The position numbers and the translations under genes were made by a program. Shown piece by piece: positions 25,823 to 33,763 of a stretch of 64,000 nucleotides of DNA. The DNA is taken from NCBI GenBank assembly GCA_023460855.1, contig JAEWOS010000003.1, positions 310,001 to 374,000 of the forward strand, given 5' to 3'. Each line of letters starts with the position of its first letter. Position 1 is the first letter of the stretch. The notes beneath the pieces were generated by a model. It had not been told where the DNA came from, did not search any database, and saw only the letters and a list, made by a program, of their open reading frames with translations. Source of the DNA: Bacteroidota bacterium. GTDB taxonomy: Bacteria; Bacteroidota; Bacteroidia; Flavobacteriales; Weeksellaceae.

Positions 25823-27037
25823 TCAGTGAATTTCGCGCGGATATGACAGTATAAACTTGGTGTTTTTTTCTAAAATCGAGGAAGTGAGAATCTGATTAGG
25901 CGAGTGTTCCAAAGGAATTACCTCTCCGTTTTTTCTCAAAAGCCTGATGTTCCCGGAATCACTTGTATAAGGAAACAGGGACCTTTTAATGTGATGTACC
26001 AGATGCGAACCTTCATCTGTGTTGAAAAGACGGTCAGCCTGCTCCGTTTTTACGCGGATCAGTTCTTCCGAAAACGGATCCGAAGAAATAACAGTTTTCG
26101 GAAATCTGCGCTTTACAATACATGTGCACAGATAAGCGAGCACGGTATCATCAGATTTTGTCCAGAATTTCATCGCCTGAAGCACATCATTGTCATCCAG
26201 TTCGGTAAAACGCTGTATATCTTCTTCCGAAGCTTCCTTGAATGTCTGATTTTCCAAAAAATACTGCAGGTTTGGCGATGCCGGCAATTTATTTTCTTTT
26301 GAATAGAGAAATTTTGCACGTTCAAGAACTTTTACAAGCAGGTGTTCAGCAATAGCGGAGGTTTTATGAAAATAAACCTGCCAGTACATAAACATTCGCG
26401 CTGTAAGAAAATTTTCGATGGAATATATTCCCTTGTCATCGATAACAAGTTCACCTTCAGCAACATTCATCATGGAAATAATGCGCTGCGTGTTTACATT
26501 CCCTTCCGAAACGCCTGTGTAAAAGCTGTCGCGCTTCAGATAATCCAGCCGGTCCACATCGAGTTGTGATGAAATCAGCTGATTGAAAAATTTTCTCGGA
26601 TATTCTCCTTTAAACATCTGTATCGCCATGGTAAGCTGCCCGCCAAATTCCTCATTCAGTTTATGCATGAGCAAAAGCGAGAGTTTTTCGTGATGCCAGT
26701 TGTCCATCAGCATATTTTCCAGGGCGTGCGAAAACGGACCGTGGCCAACATCGTGCAGCAGAATTGCGAGCATGGCCGATTTCTCCTCTTCTTCCGAAAT
26801 AGCCACAGATTTAAGTTTCAGGGTTTCCAGCGCCGTAAACATCAGATGCATGGCTCCAAGAGCATGATGAAACCGGGTATGTGTTGCTCCGGGAAAAATG
26901 AGACTCAGAAGTCCGGTCTGCGAGATTCTCCTCAACCGCTGAAAATAGGGGTGTTCAATAACATCAAACAGAATTTCGTATGGAATTTTTATAAATCCGT
27001 GAACAGGATCATTGATGATTTTAAGCTTGTTCTGCAT
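25823..27037 (-). CDS. HD-domain phosphohydrolase, dGTPase-like
   Basis: 404 residues. The HD motif appears as RFHHALGAMHLM (about 56), ILLHDVGHGPFSH (about 91) and a downstream Asp in QLDVDRLDYLKRDSF (about 158). This is the YdhJ/SAMHD1-like bacterial family whose members hydrolyse dNTPs or related nucleotides. It lies upstream of lpxD on the same strand and I infer it leads the lipid A transcript, an order I associate with flavobacteria. The substrate is not known. Confidence 0.85.
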   Translation of the reverse strand: MQNKLKIINDPVHGFIKIPYEILFDVIEHPYFQRLRRISQTGLLSLIFPGATHTRFHHALGAMHLMFTALETLKLKSVAISEEEEKSAMLAILLHDVGHGPFSHALENMLMDNWHHEKLSLLLMHKLNEEFGGQLTMAIQMFKGEYPRKFFNQLISSQLDVDRLDYLKRDSFYTGVSEGNVNTQRIISMMNVAEGELVIDDKGIYSIENFLTARMFMYWQVYFHKTSAIAEHLLVKVLERAKFLYSKENKLPASPNLQYFLENQTFKEASEEDIQRFTELDDNDVLQAMKFWTKSDDTVLAYLCTCIVKRRFPKTVISSDPFSEELIRVKTEQADRLFNTDEGSHLVHHIKRSLFPYTSDSGNIRLLRKNGEVIPLEHSPNQILTSSILEKNTKFILSYPREIH

Positions 27038-27190
27038 TGGGCTTTCATACCGGTTAACTGCTGCAATTTACTTTATTCTGCAAACAATCCGGCTAAAAGA
27101 ATGAAGCTCCGAATGTGTTCCGTTGATTGTTTAACATAGATTTAACGGTTTCCGAAATAGTTTTAGATTAATTTTAAGACCTTTTGGTCG

Positions 27191-27198
27191 TATTTTTG
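27191..27198 (+). promoter_or_regulatory. Putative -7 element of porX
   Basis: TATTTTTG matches TANNTTTG exactly, 108 bases before the porX ATG. No good TTG is seen at -33 (TTTTAG occurs near there). Confidence 0.45.
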
Positions 27199-27262
27199 AA
27201 CCTCATAATTAGAGGAAATATCAACCGAGAAAATAATTTCCTATCTGTCAACTGACAATCCG

Positions 27263-27282
27263 GCCGGAACATGTTTTCCGGC
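27263..27282 (+). other. Hairpin in the porX 5' leader
   Basis: GCCGGAA (27263-27269) and TTCCGGC (27276-27282) pair around a 6-base loop, 24 bases before the ATG. No T run follows, so it is not a standard terminator. An out-of-place ATG at 27271 lies in the loop. Confidence 0.5.
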
Positions 27283-27306
27283 AATTTATTAATTCTAAAA
27301 CAATTT

Positions 27307-28848
27307 ATGTCAAAAATACTCTGGATAGATGACGAAGTCGATTTATTAAAACCGCATATCGTTTTTCTTGAAAACAAGGGTTACAGCGTTACCCCGGTAA
27401 ACAATGTGAATGAAGCACTGGAGATGATCGATGCCGAAAAATTTGCGCTGACCTTCCTCGATGAAAATATGCCGGGAATTTCCGGCCTGGAAGCAATCCC
27501 GATGATCAAGGAAAAGGACAGTTCGGTGAAAATCGTCATGGTTACCAAGAGCGAAGAGGAACACATCATGGAAGAAGCAATTGGTTCGCAGATCTCCGAT
27601 TACATCCTGAAACCCGTAAATCCGAACCAGATTCTCCTTTCATTGAAGAAAAACCTGCAGGAAGACAGCCTGGTTGAACAAAAAACCATTCAGAGTTACC
27701 AGCAGGAATTCCGAAATCTCTCGATGGAACTTTCTTATCTGAGGACATTCGATGAATGGGCAGACTATTACAAGAAAATCCTGAACTGGGAGATCAAATT
27801 TGACCGAGTGTTCGACAGCGAGTTTGCAGATCTATTGCAAAGCCAGAAAGAAGAAGCGAATATTCAGTTTGCGAAATTTATTGAAAACAACTACGAAGAC
27901 TGGCTCAACAGTCCGGAAAAACCGGTGATGAGTCACACGCTTTTCAAGGAAAAAGTAAAACCTCAGCTCGAAAAAGATAAGGTATTGCTGCTGATGGTGG
28001 ACAATCTGCGTTACGATCAGTGGAAAGTTATTGAGCCTTTGTTTGCAAAATATTACAATAAAACGTCTGAAGATTATTATTACAGTATTTTACCAACTGC
28101 CACACAATATGCGAGAAATTCCTTTTTTGCGGGACTTCTGCCGAGTGAAATTGAGAAAAGGTTCCCGGATAAATGGTTCAACGACAACGAGGAAGGTAAC
28201 AAAAACGAACATGAGCGTGAATTTCTAGAAGACCAGATGAAGCGCATCGGGCTTTCATCAAAATCGATGAAATACCTGAAAATCCTGAATGCCGATTTTG
28301 AAAGAAAAATTCTCGACGATTTCAATCAGCATAAAAACAACGATTTACTGGTAATTGTTTATAATTTCATCGACATTCTGAGCCATGCGAAAACCGACAA
28401 CCACATTATCGATCAGCTGATTCGTGACGATAAAACGTTCCGTTCCCTAACCTATAACTGGTTTGAAAATTCCTCGCTGATCAAAATTATTAAACTGGCT
28501 GCAGAAAACGGGTTCAAACTGGCGATCACCACAGATCACGGAACTATTTACGTGAAAAAACCGAGCAAAGTTGTCGGCGACCGCGAAACTTCCACGAATA
28601 TCCGCTATAAAACCGGTAAAAGCCTTACCTACGAAGCGAATGATGTTTGGGCGGTATCAAATCCGGAAAAACTGTTCCTGCCAAAAGGAAACCTGAGTTC
28701 GAAGTATATTTTTGCGAAGAACAATATTTTCCTCGCGTATCCGAAGAACTACAACCATTACGTTAATTATTATAAAGAAACCTATCAGCACGGTGGTATT
28801 TCTCTCGAAGAATGCATTGTGCCGATCAGTATTATGGAGCCCAAATAA
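27307..28848 (+). CDS. porX: PorX, T9SS response regulator with PglZ-type phosphatase domain
   Basis: 513 residues from the ATG at 27307; an in-frame ATG 12 codons earlier lies inside a hairpin. Residues 1-120 are a receiver domain with acidic pocket D8/D9, phospho-acceptor D52 in LTFLDENMPG and Lys in MVTKSEEEH. A helical linker follows, then a PglZ/alkaline-phosphatase-like domain with LLLMVDNLRYDQW (about 225-237), LPTATQYARN (about 262) and TTDHGTIYV. Published work on PorX shows oligonucleotide phosphodiesterase activity and control of T9SS genes with PorY and SigP. Neither partner is in this window. Confidence 0.92.
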   Translation: MSKILWIDDEVDLLKPHIVFLENKGYSVTPVNNVNEALEMIDAEKFALTFLDENMPGISGLEAIPMIKEKDSSVKIVMVTKSEEEHIMEEAIGSQISDYILKPVNPNQILLSLKKNLQEDSLVEQKTIQSYQQEFRNLSMELSYLRTFDEWADYYKKILNWEIKFDRVFDSEFADLLQSQKEEANIQFAKFIENNYEDWLNSPEKPVMSHTLFKEKVKPQLEKDKVLLLMVDNLRYDQWKVIEPLFAKYYNKTSEDYYYSILPTATQYARNSFFAGLLPSEIEKRFPDKWFNDNEEGNKNEHEREFLEDQMKRIGLSSKSMKYLKILNADFERKILDDFNQHKNNDLLVIVYNFIDILSHAKTDNHIIDQLIRDDKTFRSLTYNWFENSSLIKIIKLAAENGFKLAITTDHGTIYVKKPSKVVGDRETSTNIRYKTGKSLTYEANDVWAVSNPEKLFLPKGNLSSKYIFAKNNIFLAYPKNYNHYVNYYKETYQHGGISLEECIVPISIMEPK

Positions 28849-28888
28849 AATTTTTTTTTCATAGTTTATTTGATTTTTTTGGGTTCTG

Positions 28889-28925
28889 GGCGGAAAAGAT
28901 TTTTTAATTCTTTTCCGCCTTTTTT
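28889..28925 (+). terminator. Rho-independent terminator of porX
   Basis: GGCGGAAAAG (28889-28898) pairs with CTTTTCCGCC (28910-28919), followed by six T. Confidence 0.9.
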
Positions 28926-28928
28926 ATT

Positions 28929-28961
28929 TTGATCTCCTGCAAAATGTAATTGCTATTTTTG
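28929..28961 (+). promoter_or_regulatory. Flavobacterial promoter of lpxH
   Basis: TTG at 28929-28931 and TATTTTTG at 28954-28961 are 22 bases apart. The chosen ATG at 28983 is 21 bases downstream; an in-frame ATG-less extension reported from 28950 would start inside the promoter. Confidence 0.65.
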
Positions 28962-28982
28962 CCTGACGTTTTACTGAACCTG

Positions 28983-29747
28983 ATGACGACGATAAATTTA
29001 CAGCCAGGAAAAAAAATCTACTTCGCCTCCGATCAGCATTTCGGCGCGCCGGATGCAGCTTCGAGCAAAATTCGCGAAGAAAAGTTTATCCGGTGGCTTG
29101 AAATGGTGAAGAAAGACGGTCAGGTTCTTTTCCTGCTCGGTGATTTATTCGATTTCTGGCACGAATGGAAATACGTGATTCCGAAAGGTTATATCCGCGT
29201 GCTTGGAAAAATTGCAGAACTGAAGGATTCCGGAATTGACATTCATTTTTTTGTAGGAAACCACGATTTATGGATGAAAGATTATTTCACCGAAGAACTT
29301 GGGATTCCGGTTTATTATACGGCGCAGCATTATGAAATTTCCGGGAAGAAATTCCTGCTCGCACACGGCGACGGTCTTGGTCCGGGCGATCACGGTTATA
29401 AACGTATGAAAAAACTGTTTACCAATCCTGTTGCGCAATGGGCATTCCGCTGGCTGCATCCGGATCTGGCGATGAAAGTTGCGATTTATATGTCGCAGAA
29501 AAACAAGATGATTTCCGGCGAAGAAGACAAAGAATTTCTCGGTGAAGACAAGGAATTTCTGATTCAGTATTCCAAAGAGAAATTAAAAGCAGAACATTTC
29601 GATTATTTCATTTACGGACACCGCCATTTGCCAATGATTTTCCCGCTGGAAAACGGCGCAAAACATGTGAATCTTGGCGACTGGATCCATTATTACACCT
29701 ATGGCATTTTTGACAGTGAATTCGAACTGAAAACTTTCGAGGAATAA
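28983..29747 (+). CDS. lpxH: UDP-2,3-diacylglucosamine diphosphatase
   Basis: 254 residues. The metallophosphoesterase motifs are complete: SDQHFGAPD (about 17), LLGDLFDFWHEW (about 50), VGNHDLWM (about 86), LAHGDGLG (about 125) and YGHRHLP (about 205). FDFWHEW is characteristic of LpxH. It cleaves UDP-diacylglucosamine to lipid X in lipid A synthesis, complementing lpxA, lpxC and lpxD 4-6 kb away on the other strand. Confidence 0.92.
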   Translation: MTTINLQPGKKIYFASDQHFGAPDAASSKIREEKFIRWLEMVKKDGQVLFLLGDLFDFWHEWKYVIPKGYIRVLGKIAELKDSGIDIHFFVGNHDLWMKDYFTEELGIPVYYTAQHYEISGKKFLLAHGDGLGPGDHGYKRMKKLFTNPVAQWAFRWLHPDLAMKVAIYMSQKNKMISGEEDKEFLGEDKEFLIQYSKEKLKAEHFDYFIYGHRHLPMIFPLENGAKHVNLGDWIHYYTYGIFDSEFELKTFEE

Positions 29748-29755
29748 GTAAAATT

Positions 29756-30769
29756 TTGAACGCAGCTATTTTTCATATTAAGTCGGAAGCAGACTTTCAG
29801 TCAGCCTGCCTTGAAACGTTCCGTTATCAGGCTGAACATGTTGATGTTTACAGGAAATTCACCGGGTTTTTGGGGATAAAGCCCGATGCGGTGGATTCCT
29901 TCGAAAAAATTCCGTTTCTGCCCATTGAAATGTTTAAAAATCACAGGGTTCTGGACAGAAATTCCGAAGCGGAAAATTATTTTCAAAGCTCGGGAACTAC
30001 AGATATGACGGTGCGTTCCAGACATTATATCGCAGATTTTAATCTGTACGAACAGAGCATTCTGGAAAGTTTTTCGCAGTTTATCGGGAATCCCAAAGAT
30101 TATATTTTTCTCGGTTTGCTGCCCAATTATTCCGAAAATCAACATTCATCGTTAATTTATATGGTAGATTTTCTGATGAACAAGTCTGGAAAAACACAGA
30201 ACGGATATTTTCTGTACAATCATGCGGAGCTTTTTGAACTGCTGGAAAAACTCACCGATAAGAAAGTAATCCTGTTCGGTGTTTCTTTCGCGCTGCTGGA
30301 TTTTCTGGAGTTTATTTCTGCATCCGGAAGGAAAATTCCGGCACTACCAAATTTAACCGTCATTGAAACCGGCGGAATGAAAGGCAGAAAAGAAGAAATG
30401 ACGAAAGATGAATTGCTTGCCATTTTACATTACGGTTTTGGAACGCGGCGAATTTTTTCGGAATATTCCATGACGGAACTGCTTTCACAGGCATATTCGC
30501 TCGAGGACCAGGTTTATCAGACGCCGAACTGGATGAAAATTCTGATCCGAAACCCCGAAGATCCCTTTTCCTACACAGCACACGGAAGAACCGGTGCAAT
30601 TAATATCATCGATCTGGCAAACCGTCATTCCTGCAGTTTTATTGCAACGCAGGATTTGGGAAAAATCGTAAACAACAAATTTAAGAACGAGCTTCTGCAT
30701 CCGGGTTTTCAGGTTTTGGGAAGAATCGACCATTCCGATATCAGAGGCTGCAGCCTGTTGGTTTCGTAA
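29756..30769 (+). CDS. LuxE-like acyl-protein synthetase/acyltransferase
   Basis: 337 residues. The start is probably TTG at 29756, 8 bases after lpxH; the first in-frame ATG is about 60 codons inside the domain. The adenylating-enzyme motif YFQSSGTTD (about 80) and later VIETGGMKGR (about 202) and FSEYSMTELLSQAY (about 235) match the LuxE/PF04443 group, which activates fatty acids as acyl-adenylates. In luciferase systems LuxE works with LuxC and LuxD; neither is here. It is probably co-transcribed with lpxH. Its acyl acceptor is unknown. Confidence 0.75.
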   Translation: MNAAIFHIKSEADFQSACLETFRYQAEHVDVYRKFTGFLGIKPDAVDSFEKIPFLPIEMFKNHRVLDRNSEAENYFQSSGTTDMTVRSRHYIADFNLYEQSILESFSQFIGNPKDYIFLGLLPNYSENQHSSLIYMVDFLMNKSGKTQNGYFLYNHAELFELLEKLTDKKVILFGVSFALLDFLEFISASGRKIPALPNLTVIETGGMKGRKEEMTKDELLAILHYGFGTRRIFSEYSMTELLSQAYSLEDQVYQTPNWMKILIRNPEDPFSYTAHGRTGAINIIDLANRHSCSFIATQDLGKIVNNKFKNELLHPGFQVLGRIDHSDIRGCSLLVS

Positions 30770-30811
30770 TGATTAACTGATCATTTCGCAACAATTTATA
30801 GCTGTTTTTCC

Positions 30812-30842
30812 TTGATGATCAGCCGGAAATTCGGTAAAATTG
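30812..30842 (+). promoter_or_regulatory. Putative promoter of the nuclease-like gene
   Basis: TTG at 30812-30814 and TAAAATTG at 30835-30842 (one mismatch) are spaced by 20 bases. The -7 element overlaps a possible TTG start at 30840, which favours the ATG at 30867. Confidence 0.4.
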
Positions 30843-30866
30843 TCCCGGAAAAAAGTTTCAGGAAGA

Positions 30867-31409
30867 ATGCTGAAAATTGAAGAACTTGTTTTTAACTACC
30901 TCCATACTTTTCACGATTTCAGTGAAGAGCTTCTCCTCACGAATTATTTTCATGCAGACTGGGAAGCCGATTTACTGATTGTAGACCGCGAAGGTTTCAG
31001 CCATGAGATAGAAATCAAACTCTCAAAATCAGATTTTAAGAATGATTTCAAAAAGTCGTTTGTCAACCCAATAACAGGAGAAAAATTTCTGAAACACGAT
31101 AAAATCTGCTGCGGCGATTACGTCTGCAATGCATTCAGTTTTCTTTTACCGATGGGAATGATTAAACATGATGAAATCCCCGATCACTGCGGAATTATTG
31201 AGTTTTACCATGATGCAGATAACTGGGAAACGCATTTCTACAATATCCGTGAGCCGAAGAGAATTCATGAAGATTCCTACTGGAAACTTGTCGATAAAGA
31301 CCAGTTTATGCTAAAACTCGCGCAAAATCTCGTCCACAAGAAATTTGAACTGAAAGGTCGAACCGAGGAACTGATTTTCAAATCGGAACTGCTGATCAGA
31401 AAAAAATAA
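30867..31409 (+). CDS. PD-(D/E)XK nuclease-like protein of unknown function
   Basis: 180 residues from ATG 30867 (a TTG nine codons earlier is possible). The segment WEADLLIVDREG...HEIEIKLSKSDFKNDFKKS (about 31-63) gives Asp and a Glu-X-Lys in the spacing of the PD-(D/E)XK core, as in MmcB-like proteins. Two Cys (KICCGDYVC, about 90) and several His lie in the middle. I do not recognise a named family. It is bounded by its own putative promoter and a terminator, so it is probably a single-gene unit. Confidence 0.6.
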   Translation: MLKIEELVFNYLHTFHDFSEELLLTNYFHADWEADLLIVDREGFSHEIEIKLSKSDFKNDFKKSFVNPITGEKFLKHDKICCGDYVCNAFSFLLPMGMIKHDEIPDHCGIIEFYHDADNWETHFYNIREPKRIHEDSYWKLVDKDQFMLKLAQNLVHKKFELKGRTEELIFKSELLIRKK

Positions 31410-31440
31410 AAGTCCCGCATTTGCAGGACTTTCGTTTTTA
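31409..31440 (+). terminator. Rho-independent terminator after the nuclease-like gene
   Basis: AAAGTCC (31409-31415) pairs with GGACTTT (31426-31432), with GCA/TGC pairing inside and a T run after. It lies between converging genes. Confidence 0.75.
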
Positions 31441-31453
31441 GGTTTGCTTTTTT

Positions 31454-32515
31454 CTAAAAATTCAGAAACAGTTTCGGATTAACCGGCGTGTTGTTTTTGT
31501 GTACTTCATAATGCAGATGCGGTCCTGCGGAACGCCCGCTGTTTCCGGATTTCGCAATAACCTGCCCAACTTTCACCTGCTCGTTTGCGCGAACCAGAAT
31601 ATCGCTGAGATGCGCGTAAAGTGTTGCAAGTCCGTTTCCGTGCGAAATAATCACGCAGTTTCCGTAGCCGCCTTTCACACCTGCAAAAATAACGGTTCCC
31701 TGTGCTGTACAGCGTACGTCCGAACCGTAAGCAACCGCGATATCAATTCCTTTATGAAACTGAATCTGATCTGCTTCCGCCGGTGGATTATTTACTTCTT
31801 TTACAGGAACTGCTTTCTGCGTATTCTTGGCAACCGGTGAAGCATTGGAAACGCTAACACCCGAGCTTTTCGCCGGTGGAACCGCTGCAGTTTTTTCTTC
31901 CGGTGCATAAACAGGCACCACCACTCTTTTGATGTTTCCGGCACTGTCTTTTTCTTCCACAATATGAGCGGAAATCACTTTTCTCTTGGCAGGAGCAGCG
32001 GCAACTGCCGGTGCTGCAGCAGCCGGTGCAGATTTTGCGGCCGGTTTCGCTTCCGTTTTTACCGCTGCAAGAACTGTGCGGTAAGGAATTGGATTTTTTC
32101 TTTTCCCAAAATTAGACGAAACATAGCCTTCCGAAGGCATACCAAGCGGAACCTGCTGAAGCATTTTCTCCAGGTCAACCAAATACTGGCTGTACCGGTT
32201 CGACTGTTTTGCCAGATAAACCGCACTTGCAAGACTGTCCATATCGAGCATTTCGATTCTGGCATTTGCAATTCCCTTTTCGGTAAGAAAGCCGCTGAGA
32301 TCACCTACCGCTTCATCAACCTGCTGCAAATCATATTTCATTTTGGCATAATTCACGCTGTCTTTCTGGGAATTAATTTTCACAAGATTTACTTCGTAGG
32401 ATCTGTCATCTCTGCTGCTCCACAGAAGTGCAATAACAACTGCCTGTGCAATCACTACAATTGCAGCGAGTGCCCCTAAAATTTTTATTTTATTTTTTCT
32501 GAATAATTCTTTCAT
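31454..32515 (-). CDS. M23-family (LytM) peptidoglycan peptidase, membrane-anchored
   Basis: 353 residues from the ATG at 32515. One N-terminal membrane helix (about 11-32) is followed by a helical periplasmic region (about 40-125) and an Ala/Pro/Lys-rich low-complexity linker (about 130-250). The C-terminal M23 domain (about 250-353) has zinc ligands in HKGIDIAV and HLHYEV plus the YAHLS motif, so it is a likely active endopeptidase. The topology resembles MepM-type cell-wall hydrolases acting in division or envelope growth. Confidence 0.88.
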   Translation of the reverse strand: MKELFRKNKIKILGALAAIVVIAQAVVIALLWSSRDDRSYEVNLVKINSQKDSVNYAKMKYDLQQVDEAVGDLSGFLTEKGIANARIEMLDMDSLASAVYLAKQSNRYSQYLVDLEKMLQQVPLGMPSEGYVSSNFGKRKNPIPYRTVLAAVKTEAKPAAKSAPAAAAPAVAAAPAKRKVISAHIVEEKDSAGNIKRVVVPVYAPEEKTAAVPPAKSSGVSVSNASPVAKNTQKAVPVKEVNNPPAEADQIQFHKGIDIAVAYGSDVRCTAQGTVIFAGVKGGYGNCVIISHGNGLATLYAHLSDILVRANEQVKVGQVIAKSGNSGRSAGPHLHYEVHKNNTPVNPKLFLNF

Positions 32516-32642
32516 TAACAATTAAAATGTCTGAATTTAGGACGGCAAAATTATCTAAAAATTATACGGCGTGCTGTTTTTTAACAAAATTTTATAAAAT
32601 TCACGCCTTAAATCTGCTAAGTTTTGTCTTTAGAGCATTACT

Positions 32643-32670
32643 TTGTCAGCTTTTGATTTTACTATCTTTG
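32643..32670 (+). promoter_or_regulatory. Flavobacterial promoter of gpsA
   Basis: TTG at 32643-32645 and TATCTTTG at 32663-32670 match the consensus with a 17-base spacer. The chosen ATG lies 22 bases downstream. Confidence 0.65.
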
Positions 32671-32692
32671 TATTTCCTCCAAAATGCGATTC

Positions 32693-33742
32693 ATGGCAAA
32701 AAAATCGACTAAGAGCACTGTAAAAACCAAGAAAACTGATCCTAAAACCATTGCAAACTGCAAAGTGGGCGTACTGGGAAGCGGAAGTTTTGCTACGGCA
32801 ATCGTAAAGATGCTTACAGAAAACTGCAAAACTGTGCACTGGTGTGTGCGGAATGAATTTGTAAAGGGAGCTATTGAAATGCGCGGGCACAATCCGACCT
32901 ATCTTCCGTCGGTGAGTTTCAATCTTCGTAAACTCCATATTTGCACCGATATCAATGAACTGGTTTCCCAGTGTGACATTATCGTACTTGCTACTCCTTC
33001 TATTTATTTATCTGATGCGATGGAACAGATGAATGTGGATTATCGCGACAAAATTTTTGTTTCTGCAATTAAAGGAATAGTGCCGAAAGTGAATGACGTC
33101 GTTGCCCATTATCTGCGTGATGAATTCGGAATCGGATTCAGAAACCAGGCCGTAATTGCCGGGCCGTGTCATGCCGAAGAAGTTGCGATGGAGAGGCTTT
33201 CGTATTTAACCATTGCCACGGTGGAAGATGATGTTGCTGAAAAACTGGATCTGCTGTTCACTTCGTCCTTTATCCGGGTTAATCCGAGCAAAGATATCCT
33301 GGGAAATGAATACAGCGCCATACTCAAAAATATTTATGCGATCGGTGCCGGAATCGCAAGCGGACTGGGCTATGGTGATAATTTCACCGCCATTTTTGTG
33401 AGCAATGCGGTACGGGAAATGGAACTTTTCCTCGAAGCCATTTATGAAGCGCCACGCGATGTAAATGAAAGCGCCTACCTTGGCGATTTACTCGTTACTG
33501 CCTATTCCCTTTTTTCCAGAAACCGGAATCTCGGAAATCTGATCGGAAAAGGATACACCGTAAAATCTGCAATTCAGTCCATGAATATGATCGCTGAAGG
33601 ATATTACGCAGCCGATTCCATTTATTCCACCTCGAAAGAAAAAAAACTGAAAACGCCGATCATCGATACTATTTACGGTATTCTCTACGAAGGAAAAAAC
33701 GCAGAAAAACAGTTTCAGAAACTTACAGCAAAGATTAATTAG
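32693..33742 (+). CDS. gpsA: Glycerol-3-phosphate dehydrogenase, NAD(P)-dependent
   Basis: 349 residues from the ATG at 32693. A Lys/Thr-rich tail of about 20 residues precedes the Rossmann motif VGVLGSGSFATAI (about 25). VSAIKGIVP and AGPCHAEEV are the family substrate motifs, and the catalytic Lys is in ILKNIYAIGAGIASGLGYGDN. It reduces dihydroxyacetone phosphate to sn-glycerol-3-phosphate for phospholipids. Mqo follows after 21 bases and is probably co-transcribed. Confidence 0.93.
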   Translation: MAKKSTKSTVKTKKTDPKTIANCKVGVLGSGSFATAIVKMLTENCKTVHWCVRNEFVKGAIEMRGHNPTYLPSVSFNLRKLHICTDINELVSQCDIIVLATPSIYLSDAMEQMNVDYRDKIFVSAIKGIVPKVNDVVAHYLRDEFGIGFRNQAVIAGPCHAEEVAMERLSYLTIATVEDDVAEKLDLLFTSSFIRVNPSKDILGNEYSAILKNIYAIGAGIASGLGYGDNFTAIFVSNAVREMELFLEAIYEAPRDVNESAYLGDLLVTAYSLFSRNRNLGNLIGKGYTVKSAIQSMNMIAEGYYAADSIYSTSKEKKLKTPIIDTIYGILYEGKNAEKQFQKLTAKIN

Positions 33743-33763
33743 TAAAAACCGTACTTTCAGCTC

